DNA of 64,000 nucleotides from Clostridia bacterium (lineage in GTDB: Bacteria; Bacillota; Clostridia; Christensenellales; Aristaeellaceae). The notes beneath the pieces are model-generated. The model was not told the DNA's origin. It was given only the letters and a program-made list of their open reading frames with translations, and searched no databases. Positions within the stretch are counted from its first letter, which is position 1. Each line of letters begins with the position of its first letter. Positions 46,418 through 55,323 of the stretch are shown piece after piece. Made by a program: the position numbers and the translations under genes. Location of the stretch: the NCBI GenBank assembly GCA_017541105.1, contig JAFXZS010000010.1:1-64000 (forward strand), read 5' to 3'.

Positions 46418-47053
46418 ATGCAGCATAAACCGACATTAAGCAGCAAGCTTCGAATATGGTTCGGGGGTCTGGGCAGCGCCGGCGCCGCAGTCCTGCTGAA
46501 ACTGGGCCTTACGCCGAATATGGTGACCATCATTGGCTGCGCAGGGCATATCGGCGTTTTCTGGTGCGCATATAAAGGCCTCTTCCTTCTGGCTTTCATC
46601 CTGCTTCTGATCTTTTCTATCCTTGATTTTTTTGACGGTACGATGGCCCGTATGATCACCGATGGAAAAGGCACGGAATTCGGCGCGGTATTGGATTCGG
46701 CACTGGACCGCTATTCCGAGCTCCTGCTGATCGGCGGACTGTTGTGCTATTATGCGGAACGCGGCAGCGTGCCCGTTACGGCGCTGTGCGTTGCGGCGAT
46801 CATGGGTGCGGTTCTCGTCCCCTATCTCCGGGCGAAAGGGGAATTGTACGGGCTGGATATGACCGTGGGAATCATGACCAAATTTGAGCGGACTTTTGTT
46901 CTCGGTTTTTTCCTGCTGCTGAATCGGCCGGTGATTGGCCTGGCAATCGTCGCGGTCCTGGGCAATGTTACTGCCATGCAGCGTCTGCTGTATATCAAAA
47001 AGCATCTGGATAAGGAGACGGAGCCAAAGCAACCCGATGAATCAGATGATTAA
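46418..47053 (+). CDS. CDP-alcohol phosphatidyltransferase family protein
   Basis: 211 residues with about six membrane segments. The catalytic motif is DGTMARMITDGKGTEFGAVLDSALDR: all eight conserved residues of the DG-x2-AR-xn-G-x3-D-x3-D signature are there, but the spacer between AR and G is ten rather than the usual eight residues. The GAVLDSALDRYSE stretch resembles phosphatidylinositol-phosphate-synthase-like members more than PgsA. It should exchange CMP of a CDP-lipid for an alcohol or sugar-phosphate head group; the head group is unknown. AAGGGAAGG precedes ATG 46418. It overlaps the PHP gene. Confidence 0.9.
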   Translation: MQHKPTLSSKLRIWFGGLGSAGAAVLLKLGLTPNMVTIIGCAGHIGVFWCAYKGLFLLAFILLLIFSILDFFDGTMARMITDGKGTEFGAVLDSALDRYSELLLIGGLLCYYAERGSVPVTALCVAAIMGAVLVPYLRAKGELYGLDMTVGIMTKFERTFVLGFFLLLNRPVIGLAIVAVLGNVTAMQRLLYIKKHLDKETEPKQPDESDD

Positions 47054-47699
47054 AGTGGATTTTCATGTTCACAGCATTGCCTCCCCGGATTCCCTTTCTG
47101 ACGGAGAAAGGCTTTTCAAACGGGCAAAAGAGCTCGGGCTTGGAAAACTGATTCTGACAGATCACAATACGATTTCTGCCGCCCTGGAACTGCAGAAATC
47201 ACACCCGGATGATGTGATCATAGGGGAAGAAATCCTGACGACAAAGGGAGAAATCCTGGCGTTTTTTGTCAGGGAGGCGCTTCCGAAAGGAATCGAACCG
47301 CTGGAAGCCTTTCGACGGTTGAAAGAACAGGGAGCTTTTATCTCCCTGGCCCATCCTTATGCAATGGCACGCCATGGATGGACAGAAGCTGATATGGAAG
47401 AATACCTGCCGTACCTGGATGCAATTGAGACGTGCAATGCCCGCAATCTTCCGAAAGTAAACCGCGCAGCGGTCAGGTTTGCTGAGAATCATCAATTATG
47501 TTTTACAGCCGGATCCGACGCGCATGGGATCCCGGAGCTCGGCGCCATGGGGCTGGAACTTCCGGATTTTCATACTCCGGAGGAACTGCGTATCGCTATT
47601 CGGTCAGCAAGGGTGTTCGGGAAAGAATCTCCGCTCCGGGTTCGCTGTTACTCCCGCATGGCGGTTTTGCGGAAGGCCATGGAGGCCGTCAGGCGGTAA
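47037..47699 (+). CDS. PHP-domain phosphoesterase
   Basis: 220 residues from ATG 47037 (ATG 47046 is an alternative). The PHP metal site is complete: DFHVHS (~residue 7), DHN (~43), EE (~64), AHPYA (~107) and GSDAHG (~163). Members include histidinol phosphatase-like and nucleoside 3',5'-bisphosphate phosphatases; the substrate here is not evident. It overlaps the CDP-alcohol transferase by 17 bases and is followed by a kinase-like gene after 55 bases, suggesting joint action on a phosphorylated small molecule or head group. Confidence 0.88.
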   Translation: MNQMIKVDFHVHSIASPDSLSDGERLFKRAKELGLGKLILTDHNTISAALELQKSHPDDVIIGEEILTTKGEILAFFVREALPKGIEPLEAFRRLKEQGAFISLAHPYAMARHGWTEADMEEYLPYLDAIETCNARNLPKVNRAAVRFAENHQLCFTAGSDAHGIPELGAMGLELPDFHTPEELRIAIRSARVFGKESPLRVRCYSRMAVLRKAMEAVRR

Positions 47700-47754
47700 A
47701 TCTGTAATCCGCCGCTGCGCAATGAATTGAGAGAAGGGTTCAGCAGGGAGCAGC

Positions 47755-48789
47755 ATGCTTATGAATGGTGAAATCAGTGTCTCCGGCATCAGGGAAACAA
47801 ACATCCGGTACGGCCGGAGCAGTTCAGCGCTTTTTGACAGGGAAATCCTGATCACCGAGGGGATCAGGTCTTTTCTCCTGCGCCGTAAGCATGATCAGAC
47901 ACTTCAATGGATTGACCAGGTTTACAGCGCTGTTCCCGAACTGGCTTCAAGGTGGGAAATCCGCTCTTTTCTGCCGAACCAGATGTCCAGATACGGACTT
48001 GTCCTTCACGCGAAATCCGGAAAATACGGCGATGTGATCCTCAAGTTTATTCCCGGTTTTGTCGGCAGGTTTGAGCGTGAGCTGGAAGCAATCAGGATCT
48101 TGCCCAAATCATACATGTGCAGGCTGATTGATGCTGCGGAAGACTTCGGATGCATGCTGCTGAAAGAGATCACCCCGGCGCGCTTTGCGTGTTTTGAGGA
48201 AAGCAGTAAACTGACGGCTTTCTTTTCTCATGTGATCAGGGACGCCGTCCTCTGTACTGATTCATTGCGTCTGCGGCATATTCCCTATTATTTCGACGAA
48301 TTGACCGAAAAAATCAGCAATGCCGCCGCCATGCCATATGGCCGTGAGCTGATAGAGCCTGAACTGATATATGCGGCAGAACTGTATGAGGCAGTCTTCA
48401 GGGACGCAAAGCGCTATGTGATGCACGGTGATCTGCATGAGATGAATATCCTTGACAACGGAAGACGTTTTTACGGGATCGATCCCAACGGGATGCTGGG
48501 TCCCATCGAACTGGAATGTGTACGGTTTATCAGGAATGATGTGAGGAATCATCCGTCCTTTGGATTTGAGCGGCGCTATGAGATGCTTCTTCGCACTTTC
48601 TCCCGCTTCGTGGATATCAGCAGGCTGCAGGATATTTTCATCATTGATATGGCTTTCTGCACGTTCAACAGTGTATTTGAGAACGATGATCCAAAGGAGA
48701 CCTATGACGATCTGGAACTGATTCGGATCGCAAAAGAGCGGAAAACCAAAGTTGTTAATGATTTCTCAGTTTGTCCCGTTGTGACTTAA
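47755..48789 (+). CDS. APH(6)/hydroxyurea-kinase-like phosphotransferase
   Basis: 344 residues with the kinase-fold phosphotransferase motifs VMHGDLHEMNIL (~residue 222; HGDxHxxN catalytic loop) and GIDPNGMLGPIELEC (~242), which match the APH(6)/StrB-type family where the second motif reads IDPKGLIG. The N-terminal lobe has VILKFIPG with the likely ATP-binding Lys. These enzymes phosphorylate hydroxyls of aminoglycosides, hydroxyurea or small metabolites. Next to a CDP-alcohol transferase and a PHP phosphoesterase, a head-group kinase is as likely as resistance. The N-terminal ~70 residues are atypical. GGGAG lies a few bases before the ATG. Confidence 0.8.
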   Translation: MLMNGEISVSGIRETNIRYGRSSSALFDREILITEGIRSFLLRRKHDQTLQWIDQVYSAVPELASRWEIRSFLPNQMSRYGLVLHAKSGKYGDVILKFIPGFVGRFERELEAIRILPKSYMCRLIDAAEDFGCMLLKEITPARFACFEESSKLTAFFSHVIRDAVLCTDSLRLRHIPYYFDELTEKISNAAAMPYGRELIEPELIYAAELYEAVFRDAKRYVMHGDLHEMNILDNGRRFYGIDPNGMLGPIELECVRFIRNDVRNHPSFGFERRYEMLLRTFSRFVDISRLQDIFIIDMAFCTFNSVFENDDPKETYDDLELIRIAKERKTKVVNDFSVCPVVT

Positions 48790-48834
48790 TCATCCTTCCA
48801 TGTTTTGCATGAGTACTTCCCGGGAGAGAAGCAA

Positions 48835-49266
48835 ATGAACGGAAAGAAATTCTTTTTAATCCTGCAGGCGGTTGTCTGTATCGTACTTGCGCTTTGGCTG
48901 GCGGTCGGGGCTGTCGCCATCTGGGTCGAAGGTTCGGCGCGGAAAGCGGAAGATCCGCTGGAAAGCATCTATACAGCGGAAAATGTGGGAGCCCGTCTCG
49001 GGCAGATTTTACCGGCCATCCTTCTCTCCCTCTGCCTGATGGCAGCCGGGATCCTCCTGGGCGTAAAGGATCCGAGAGCCGATCAGCCGGCAGGGATGAA
49101 TCATCCTGTGCGGCTGAAGAGCCCTCCGAAACACCAAAGTCTCATAAAGACAGCTCTTGTCGTCGTGGCTGTCTGCCTGATCCTCCTGGGGATCCTGAAC
49201 GGAGGCGCCTGGGATGTGCTGGTAAAAGGAACCAGTATCTGTACGGAGTGTGTCGGCCTTGGATAA
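48835..49266 (+). CDS. Membrane protein ending in a CD1871A-type CXXC module
   Basis: 143 residues from ATG 48835 (GGAGAG upstream). Two N-terminal membrane segments (FLILQAVVCIVLALWLAVGAVAI and ILPAILLSLCLMAAGILLG), a cytoplasmic linker, then a third segment and ICTECVGLG at the very C-terminus. This end, LLGILNGGAWDVLVKGTSIC, matches the small CD1871A-family CXXC proteins of Clostridia that lie next to 4Fe-4S/thioredoxin genes; here an extra two-helix domain is fused in front. It overlaps the next gene by 17 bases. A redox relay with the downstream polyferredoxin-TlpA protein is likely. Confidence 0.85.
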   Translation: MNGKKFFLILQAVVCIVLALWLAVGAVAIWVEGSARKAEDPLESIYTAENVGARLGQILPAILLSLCLMAAGILLGVKDPRADQPAGMNHPVRLKSPPKHQSLIKTALVVVAVCLILLGILNGGAWDVLVKGTSICTECVGLG

Positions 49267-50776
49267 GCATCCTGCCGGCAAGCCCTCCTGGTGGCAGGCG
49301 CACCGTCCGACGACACGGCGGCTTGTCCAGCTCTATGCGGCCCTGCTGCATAACGCATACATCAAAGGCTTTATTGACGGAAAGATCTATGAAGGAAGCG
49401 CCAAGGCGCTGTGTTTCCCCGGTTTCAACTGCTATTCCTGCCCCGGTGCGGTAGCCGGCTGCCCGCTGGGCTCAATTCAGAATGCCCTTTCCGCCATGGG
49501 GCACAAGGCTCCGTGGTATGTGCTGGGAATCATTATGCTGTTTGGCGTCTGCCTCGGGCGGACCATCTGCGGCTGGCTGTGCCCGCTCGGCCTGATCCAG
49601 GAGCTGCTTCACAGGATTCCCACGCCGAAGATCCGGAAGAGTAAAATCACCCGGGCGCTGACCTGGGCCAAATATGTTTTCCTGGCTGTCTTTGTTCTCG
49701 CGATTCCGGTGTATTACGGACTGAGCCGGAATCTTCCGGTACCGGGATTCTGCAAATATATCTGCCCGGCAGGAACGCTTGAAGGGGCGGTCGGCCATCT
49801 GGCGAATCCGGGCAACGCCTCAATGTACCAGCTCCTCGGAATCCTGTTCACCCGCAAATGGGTCATTCTGATCGCCATCGGCCTGGCATGCGTTTTCTGC
49901 TACCGAAGTTTCTGCCGCTTCGTTTGCCCGCTCGGAGCAATTTACGGATTATTCAACCGGTTCAACATCATCGGGGTAAAGCTTGATCCGGATCGCTGCA
50001 ACGGATGTGGCGCGTGTGTGCGCCATTGCGGAATGGATGTGAGCCGCGTGGGAGACCGTGAGTGTATCCACTGCGGAGCGTGTCTGGAACATTGCGCGCA
50101 GGGTGCGCTCTCCATCAAAGCCGGAAAGATTCTCTTAAAAAGCGCACCCCTTTCAGCCTCCGCGGCAGAAAATCGGACATCCCCCGGCCGTGTTCTCTGG
50201 GGCATCGCGCTGGCTGTGCTGTGTTTTGCGCTGATCTGGTTCAATTTCCTGGACCCCTCGGTTCAGAAGGACTCAGTGCCTGTTTCCGCGCCTCCGGCAG
50301 CCGTGACCGAAACGCCTGCCGACGAAAAAGGCGGGAGCACCGCGCCGGTCGGTCATGACATAGGAAACCGGCTGGAAGATTTTTCGCTGAAATGCTACGA
50401 CGGCAGTGAGTATCATCTGGCAGATACCCGTGGAAAGGTTGTATTTATCAACCGATGGGCGACCTGGTGCACGCCCTGCGTGAATGAACTTCCGTATTTT
50501 AACGAGCTTTTCACGGCGCATCGGGAGGATGTCTGCATCATCGCCGTCCACTCCTCCATGATCACCCAGGATCCGGCTGAGTTCATCGCCCCTTACGGGT
50601 ACGAAATATCCTTTGCCACAGACGAAGACGGCGACCCGGTCAAAAAAATCGTCGGCGGGTCAGATACACTGCCGCAGACGGTTGTTTTGAACCGGAACGG
50701 TGAAGTTATCTATAACAGCGAGAAATCCGTCACGCCGGAACTGCTCGAAGCGTTGTATCAGAAAGGGACGGAATAA
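49250..50776 (+). CDS. NapH-like membrane polyferredoxin fused to a TlpA-type thioredoxin
   Basis: 508 residues, GTG start at 49250 (a TTG at 49259 has better spacing to GGAG). Residues ~1-240: membrane part with cysteine clusters CFPGFNCYSCPG, CGWLCPLG, CKYICPAG and CRFVCPLG. Residues ~245-285: two [4Fe-4S] ferredoxin motifs CNGCGACVRHC and CIHCGACLEHC. Then a membrane segment (~310-328, GIALAVLCFALIWFNFL), a Pro/Ala linker and a TlpA/AhpC-like domain (~365-508) with WCTPC at ~404. Electrons could pass from cytoplasmic ferredoxin across the membrane to an external thioredoxin in one chain. Partner of the upstream CXXC protein. Confidence 0.9.
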   Translation: MSALDKHPAGKPSWWQAHRPTTRRLVQLYAALLHNAYIKGFIDGKIYEGSAKALCFPGFNCYSCPGAVAGCPLGSIQNALSAMGHKAPWYVLGIIMLFGVCLGRTICGWLCPLGLIQELLHRIPTPKIRKSKITRALTWAKYVFLAVFVLAIPVYYGLSRNLPVPGFCKYICPAGTLEGAVGHLANPGNASMYQLLGILFTRKWVILIAIGLACVFCYRSFCRFVCPLGAIYGLFNRFNIIGVKLDPDRCNGCGACVRHCGMDVSRVGDRECIHCGACLEHCAQGALSIKAGKILLKSAPLSASAAENRTSPGRVLWGIALAVLCFALIWFNFLDPSVQKDSVPVSAPPAAVTETPADEKGGSTAPVGHDIGNRLEDFSLKCYDGSEYHLADTRGKVVFINRWATWCTPCVNELPYFNELFTAHREDVCIIAVHSSMITQDPAEFIAPYGYEISFATDEDGDPVKKIVGGSDTLPQTVVLNRNGEVIYNSEKSVTPELLEALYQKGTE

Positions 50777-50788
50777 ATACCGTGCTGC

Positions 50789-50813
50789 GTTCTCCGGTAT
50801 TCTCCGGGAGAAC
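50789..50813. terminator. Possible terminator between convergent genes
   Basis: GTTCTCC (50789-50795) and GGAGAAC (50807-50813) form a 7-bp stem with an 11-base loop between the convergent stops at 50776 and 50831. It lacks a T-tract, so the call is weak. Confidence 0.35.
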
Positions 50814-50830
50814 GAAAAGCTGCTGCCGAA

Positions 50831-51553
50831 TCAAGCCTCTTCCGAAGGATCGCCCGCGTCAAAGCCTTCCGGAGCCTTTCCCGTGTTTTCCGGGTTTTCT
50901 TCCGGCATGGGGGAAGGCCGGCGATGGCGGTACTGATTCCCGTCCGGGGTGTAGCCGATCACCTGGCCTCCCGGTTCCTCTTCCCTGGCGTTCTTTTTCA
51001 GAAAGCTCAGATCAATCACCATCAGGGGTTCCTCCCCTTCCATCGTCAGGCCGAAGAACCAGCCGGCCGGAATCAGCACCAGCCGCTGCAGGAAAACGAA
51101 ATAATTCATTTCGCCGGCGCCCTTGAAATAGCCGGCAAAGGCCGTACCTACCACAAGCAGCATCACCGCGAAAGCGGCGGCTGTCACTGCGGCACCCCAG
51201 GCCTTCGAATGGTCCGGATGCAGGGTAATCTTCAGCAGGGAAAGGAAGATGGCAATCATCAGCAGGCAGGCCAGCACCGGGAACAGCAGATAAAACCACC
51301 GGAATCCCCGTGAAATGCTCTGGCTCAGATACCAGACAAACTCAATCACGTATGCCAGCGCTGCCGCCGCAAAGCCGCATGGGATCAGTTTCTGCAGAGA
51401 TCCGGCGAACAGGCCGGCTGTCATCATCACCGCGCCGATGAAAGCCAGCAGCCCTGCGATGGAAAAATGCATCACCAGGCAAATCAGCGCAAAGAACGCA
51501 TAAGCAGCCAGACAGCAGCCGGTCACAAGCTTCAGTTGTTTTCTGTCATCCAT
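50831..51553 (-). CDS. Uncharacterised membrane protein (240 aa)
   Basis: Start ATG 51553 (GGAGGG upstream; longer forms would overlap the DegV gene). Six membrane segments in the first ~175 residues (LVTGCCLAAYAFFALICLVM, IAGLLAFIGAVMMTAGLFAG, CGFAAAALAYVIEFVWYLS, FYLLFPVLACLLMIAIFLSL, AAVTAAAFAVMLLVVGTAFAGYF, FLQRLVLIPAGWFFGLTM), then a hydrophilic, Pro/Glu-rich cytoplasmic tail. Family not recognised. It begins 23 bases after the DegV stop, so probably cotranscribed. Confidence 0.75.
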   Translation of the reverse strand: MDDRKQLKLVTGCCLAAYAFFALICLVMHFSIAGLLAFIGAVMMTAGLFAGSLQKLIPCGFAAAALAYVIEFVWYLSQSISRGFRWFYLLFPVLACLLMIAIFLSLLKITLHPDHSKAWGAAVTAAAFAVMLLVVGTAFAGYFKGAGEMNYFVFLQRLVLIPAGWFFGLTMEGEEPLMVIDLSFLKKNAREEEPGGQVIGYTPDGNQYRHRRPSPMPEENPENTGKAPEGFDAGDPSEEA

Positions 51554-51575
51554 GAGGCTTCCCTCCTTCCGTCTG

Positions 51576-52409
51576 TCAGAACCCGACAATCAGCCCGCGC
51601 CGTTCCGCATAGAAGCTGTCCAGCCCGCGGGTCTTCATCAGCGTTACCGTAATTCCCGAAAAAGTATTCAGCAGCAGCTCCTTCAGAGCGGAGGCATTCT
51701 TCTCGTTTTGGCAGTGGCTGATGCGGATTTCCCGTCCGGCCAGGCCGGTCTTCTGGATTTCTTCCACCAGGAAGCGGATCATGCTCCTGTCTCCCCGTGC
51801 TTTCCCGCGGATGGCGATCTCACCGGCATCACTGCCGACCCCGATCCCCCAGAAGCCCAGATGTCCGGCGATAAACCCGATCAGCCGGCTGACCCGCCCT
51901 GCCTTGATCAGGTTATGGTAGGACGCCAGGGCGAAAATTGTATGAATCTTCTCCGCCTCCCGGTTCAGGGCAGCTTCGATTTCCCCGAATCCTTTGCCGG
52001 CCAGGATCAGTTCCCGGGCTTTCAGCACCAGCATGGCGACCTCCGGCCCTGTGGATTTGCTGTCAATCACGGCAATCTGCTTGCCCGGGTTTTCCTCCTG
52101 AATCATCGTGCGGGCGGTACACGCGCTGTTGTAGCTGCCGCTCAGTGCGCTGGAAATCGTGAAGGCCAGAACCGGGCCTTCCGGCGCGAATTTCTTCCGC
52201 CAGTCCTCCGGAGAAGGACAGGCTGTCTGTGCCATCTCGGCATGGTTCTCGTTGGCCGTCAGCATCTCCTCCACAACCATGTTTTCATCGTCAATATACT
52301 CCCGGCTGCCGATCCGGATACTGAAGGGAATCGTCGCGAAATCAAAAACGCCTTCCCCTCCGTCCAGCGCAAACAGGTCGCAGCTGGTATCCGATACAAT
52401 GTGCCACAT
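51576..52409 (-). CDS. DegV-family fatty-acid-binding protein
   Basis: 277 residues from ATG 52409 (MWHIVSDTSCDLFAL), the family-typical start; ATG 52421/52418 lie too close to AAGGAG. Contains FTISSALSGSYNSACTA (the conserved TxSxxLSGTY-like fatty-acid carboxylate site, ~residue 85) and the second-half RGKARGDRSMIRFLVEEI. DegV/FakB proteins present fatty acids to the FakA kinase in Bacillota; no fakA is nearby. Proximity to the acyl-ligase fusion (4 kb away) is suggestive only. Confidence 0.92.
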   Translation of the reverse strand: MWHIVSDTSCDLFALDGGEGVFDFATIPFSIRIGSREYIDDENMVVEEMLTANENHAEMAQTACPSPEDWRKKFAPEGPVLAFTISSALSGSYNSACTARTMIQEENPGKQIAVIDSKSTGPEVAMLVLKARELILAGKGFGEIEAALNREAEKIHTIFALASYHNLIKAGRVSRLIGFIAGHLGFWGIGVGSDAGEIAIRGKARGDRSMIRFLVEEIQKTGLAGREIRISHCQNEKNASALKELLLNTFSGITVTLMKTRGLDSFYAERRGLIVGF

Positions 52410-52476
52410 TGCACGCATCATCTCCTTTTTGCCGGAGTTATTATATGTGTGAATCCAATCTTTGACAAGTCACCGG

Positions 52477-54090
52477 TTATCCCCACAGCTGCGCCAGCGC
52501 AGGCACCATCTGCTTTTTTCGGCTCACAAGCCCGGGAATAAACGCGTGATTGGCCCCGACTTCCCGGAGCCCGAAGGCCTGGCGGATGACTTCCTCTTCC
52601 CCCTGGAACAGAAGATCCGTTCCCTCCCGCAGGACATCGGTGATCATCAGCAGCACCATGTCCGCCTTCTTGTTGTCCTTCATTTCCTTCATTTCAGCCA
52701 GAAGTTCCTCCTTCCGCGGCAACATCGAGGAGGAATCCATGGTGGTGATCTGGCTGATAATCAGGGAATGTTCGCCGAGATGGAATTCCTTCAGATCTGT
52801 TTTCAGCAGAACGTCCGCCGATTTGTCCATAGAGCTGGCAGAGAAAACCTCCTGCCCCAGCTTTTCCGGATCCAGTCCGGCAATCCGTGCCAGCCGCTCC
52901 GCCATGCGGCGGTCCCGCTGCGTGGTCGTCGGGCTCTTGAACATGACCGTATCGCTGATAATGGCCGCAGCCATCAGGCCGGCAAGCTTTTCTCCGGGCA
53001 TCAGGCCGTGCTCCTGGAACATGGTGGCGATAATCGTGTTCGTGGAACCGACCGGCTCATTGCGCATGTAAACAGGATATCCGGTCTGCACATCCGCGAG
53101 GCGGTGATGATCAATAATGCCGACCAGTTCCGCCTGGTCCAGGCCTGCGACGCTCTGGCCCAGCTCGTTATGGTCCACCAGAACGATCCGCTTCCGCCGC
53201 GGCTGCAGCAGATGGTACCGGCTCAGGGTTCCGACAACCTGCTCCTGGCTGTTCAGGATCGGATAGCTGCGATGGCGGTTTTTCAGCACCAGTTCCCGCA
53301 CATCGTCCAGATAGTCGTCCAGATGGAAGGAAAGGATATCCGCCGTCTGGGCAATCCGGCTCACAGGAGTGCTCAGATACAGCAGGCGCACGGCGCGCCA
53401 GGCATCCAGCGGGGTGGAAATGATGCATGTCTCCGAATCTGTGCCCCGGTATTTCTCGCCCAGATCGCACTGGCAGAGGATCACGCAGTTCACCTTCATC
53501 TCCAGCGCTTTCTCCACGATTTCCGACTGATTTCCGCACAGCACGACAGAATCGGGCCCAATCCCCCGCAGGGGATCCCCGTTGCCGGGCAGTGCGATCA
53601 GCACCTCTCCGGAGATCGTATCGAACATATCCTCTTCCCGGTTCATGATATGCCCTTCCAGCGCGCTGAGCACGTTGAAAACCGGTACATCCTTCACAAT
53701 GGGGGTCTGGATGGAACGCATATCGTTTTCCGCGATACTGGTCCCCGTTACCAGGCCGAAGAGCGTCTCATCTTCATTGATAATCGGAAGAAGACTCAGG
53801 TTCGGATAGTCCAGCATCATGTTCCAGGCATGGCTGACGGGAACGCTGGAAGCCAGCATGGGAGGGCGGTCAAACTCCACGTCCCGGATCTGGGTCCGGA
53901 CGGAAGAAATCATCGCCGGGGGCTGGAAGCCGAATCGTTTCAGCAGAAAGGCTGTCTCATCATTCAGATGCCCCAGGCGGACAGGAACATAATCATTCTC
54001 GCCCAGCATGTTGCACAGGTTGGCATAGGAAATGGCAGCGACCACGGAGTCCGTATCCGGGTTCCGATGTCCGCAAACATATGTCGTCAT
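52477..54090 (-). CDS. ppaC: Manganese-dependent inorganic pyrophosphatase with CBS-DRTGG regulatory insert
   Basis: 537 residues from ATG 54090 (GGGGGAG upstream); a longer start adds 21 residues unlike the family. Domain order: DHH part one (YVCGHRNPDTDSVVAAI), CBS (~70-125), DRTGG (~130-240, VFNVLSALEGHIMNREEDMF), CBS (~250-305), DHH part two (VLVDHNELGQSVAG, IGIIDHHRL-like) and DHHA2 C-terminal domain with substrate residues SRKKQ near the end. Hydrolyses PPi; the insert in related enzymes senses adenine nucleotides and Ap4A. galE ends 11 bases upstream, so the two form one transcript. Confidence 0.95.
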   Translation of the reverse strand: MTTYVCGHRNPDTDSVVAAISYANLCNMLGENDYVPVRLGHLNDETAFLLKRFGFQPPAMISSVRTQIRDVEFDRPPMLASSVPVSHAWNMMLDYPNLSLLPIINEDETLFGLVTGTSIAENDMRSIQTPIVKDVPVFNVLSALEGHIMNREEDMFDTISGEVLIALPGNGDPLRGIGPDSVVLCGNQSEIVEKALEMKVNCVILCQCDLGEKYRGTDSETCIISTPLDAWRAVRLLYLSTPVSRIAQTADILSFHLDDYLDDVRELVLKNRHRSYPILNSQEQVVGTLSRYHLLQPRRKRIVLVDHNELGQSVAGLDQAELVGIIDHHRLADVQTGYPVYMRNEPVGSTNTIIATMFQEHGLMPGEKLAGLMAAAIISDTVMFKSPTTTQRDRRMAERLARIAGLDPEKLGQEVFSASSMDKSADVLLKTDLKEFHLGEHSLIISQITTMDSSSMLPRKEELLAEMKEMKDNKKADMVLLMITDVLREGTDLLFQGEEEVIRQAFGLREVGANHAFIPGLVSRKKQMVPALAQLWG

Positions 54091-54101
54091 ACTGCTCCCC
54101 C

Positions 54102-55115
54102 TTATCGGTAACCTTCCGGATTCATGGTCTGCCATCTCCAGGCATCGGCGCACATTTCGGCAATGCCAAACTCCGCTTTCCAGCCCAGCTCCGCCAGGGC
54201 TTTGCCCGGGTCGCAGTAGCAGACGGCGATATCGCCCGGACGGCGGGGACGGATGGTATACGGGATCGGATGGCCGCAGGCATGTTCAAAGGCATGGACG
54301 ATTTCCAGGACACTGTAACCGTGGCCCGTACCCAGGTTATAGACGCGGACAGCCGGCTCCTCCCTGAACTTTTTCAGCGCCTGCACATGGCCCCGGGCCA
54401 GATCCACTACGTGGATATAGTCACGTATGCCGGTGCCGTCCGGTGTATCGTAGTCATTGCCGAAGACGCCCAGCTCCGGCAGCCGCCCGATGGCCACCTG
54501 CGCCACGTAAGGCAGAAGGTTGTTCGGGATTCCCCGGGGATCCTCCCCGATTTTTCCGCTTCGGTGCGCGCCGATAGGATTGAAATAGCGCAGAAGGATG
54601 ACGCTCCATTCCGGATCCGAACGCTGGATGTCCGTCAGGATCTGTTCCAGCATCCACTTGGTCCAGCCGTAGGGATTGGTACAGACGCCTTTCGGGCATT
54701 CCTCGGTAATCGGCACGAAGGCCGGATCTCCGTAGACGGTGGCGGAAGAGCTGAAGATGATCTTCTTCACGCCGTACTGCCGCATCAGGTCGGTCAGGGT
54801 CAGGGTTCCGTACAGATTGTTGGTATAGTATTCCACGGGCTTCTGCACCGATTCGCCCACGGCTTTGTAGCCCGCGAAATGTATCACTGCGTCGAAGGAA
54901 TGAGCCTTGAAAACAGCCTCCAGCGCCGGACGGTCGCACAGGTCCGTCTCATAAAACAGCGGCGTCTTCCCGGTAATCTCCGCAATCCGCTCCACCGCCT
55001 TGCGGCTGGAATTGTACAGGTTGTCCACAATCACGACATCATGGCCGGCCTCCAGCAGCTCCACGCAGGTATGGCTGCCGATATAACCAGCGCCTCCCGT
55101 TACCAGAATCTTCAT
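54102..55115 (-). CDS. galE: UDP-glucose 4-epimerase
   Basis: 337 residues from ATG 55115 (GGAGGAG upstream). Rossmann GGAGYIGSH at residues 7-15, FSSSATVYG with the catalytic Ser (~124), Tyr-x3-Lys in [11 protein letters not shown] (~149) and the C-terminal [12 protein letters not shown] / [15 protein letters not shown]. Interconverts UDP-glucose and UDP-galactose for galactose use or polysaccharide building, in line with the GH2 glycosidase nearby. Followed closely by ppaC. Confidence 0.97.
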   Translation of the reverse strand: MKILVTGGAGYIGSHTCVELLEAGHDVVIVDNLYNSSRKAVERIAEITGKTPLFYETDLCDRPALEAVFKAHSFDAVIHFAGYKAVGESVQKPVEYYTNNLYGTLTLTDLMRQYGVKKIIFSSSATVYGDPAFVPITEECPKGVCTNPYGWTKWMLEQILTDIQRSDPEWSVILLRYFNPIGAHRSGKIGEDPRGIPNNLLPYVAQVAIGRLPELGVFGNDYDTPDGTGIRDYIHVVDLARGHVQALKKFREEPAVRVYNLGTGHGYSVLEIVHAFEHACGHPIPYTIRPRRPGDIAVCYCDPGKALAELGWKAEFGIAEMCADAWRWQTMNPEGYR

Positions 55116-55158
55116 TCTCCTGCTCCTCCTCTTCCATGGCGTCTTTTCCACCTTTTAT

Positions 55159-55187
55159 ACTTTATCACGCTTTCAGGGAAAGCACAA
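55159..55187 (-). promoter_or_regulatory. Possible promoter of galE-ppaC
   Basis: Minus strand TTGTGC (55182-55187), 17-base spacer, TAAAGT (55159-55164); a TATAAA at 55154-55159 is an alternative -10. Confidence 0.35.
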
Positions 55188-55213
55188 TCTCTGATGTCAC
55201 TATATCTTGTGGG

Positions 55214-55242
55214 TTTCCATGTCTGGAAAAAAATGTTATAAT
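55214..55242 (+). promoter_or_regulatory. Promoter of the secreted LRR protein
   Basis: TTTCCA (55214-55219), 17-base spacer, TATAAT (55237-55242), 81 bases before the ATG at 55324. Confidence 0.55.
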
Positions 55243-55323
55243 ATGCCGATAAACGGAGAGATTTCCCGGTCATGACGATGTTTACAACCGATTCCCCATA
55301 AAACCAGGCCGGAAGGTGATAGG

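Noticed and set aside
47755-48789. Aminoglycoside resistance gene
   Set aside because: Motifs fit the APH(6)-like fold, but the N-terminal lobe is atypical and the neighbours suggest metabolism; resistance cannot be claimed.
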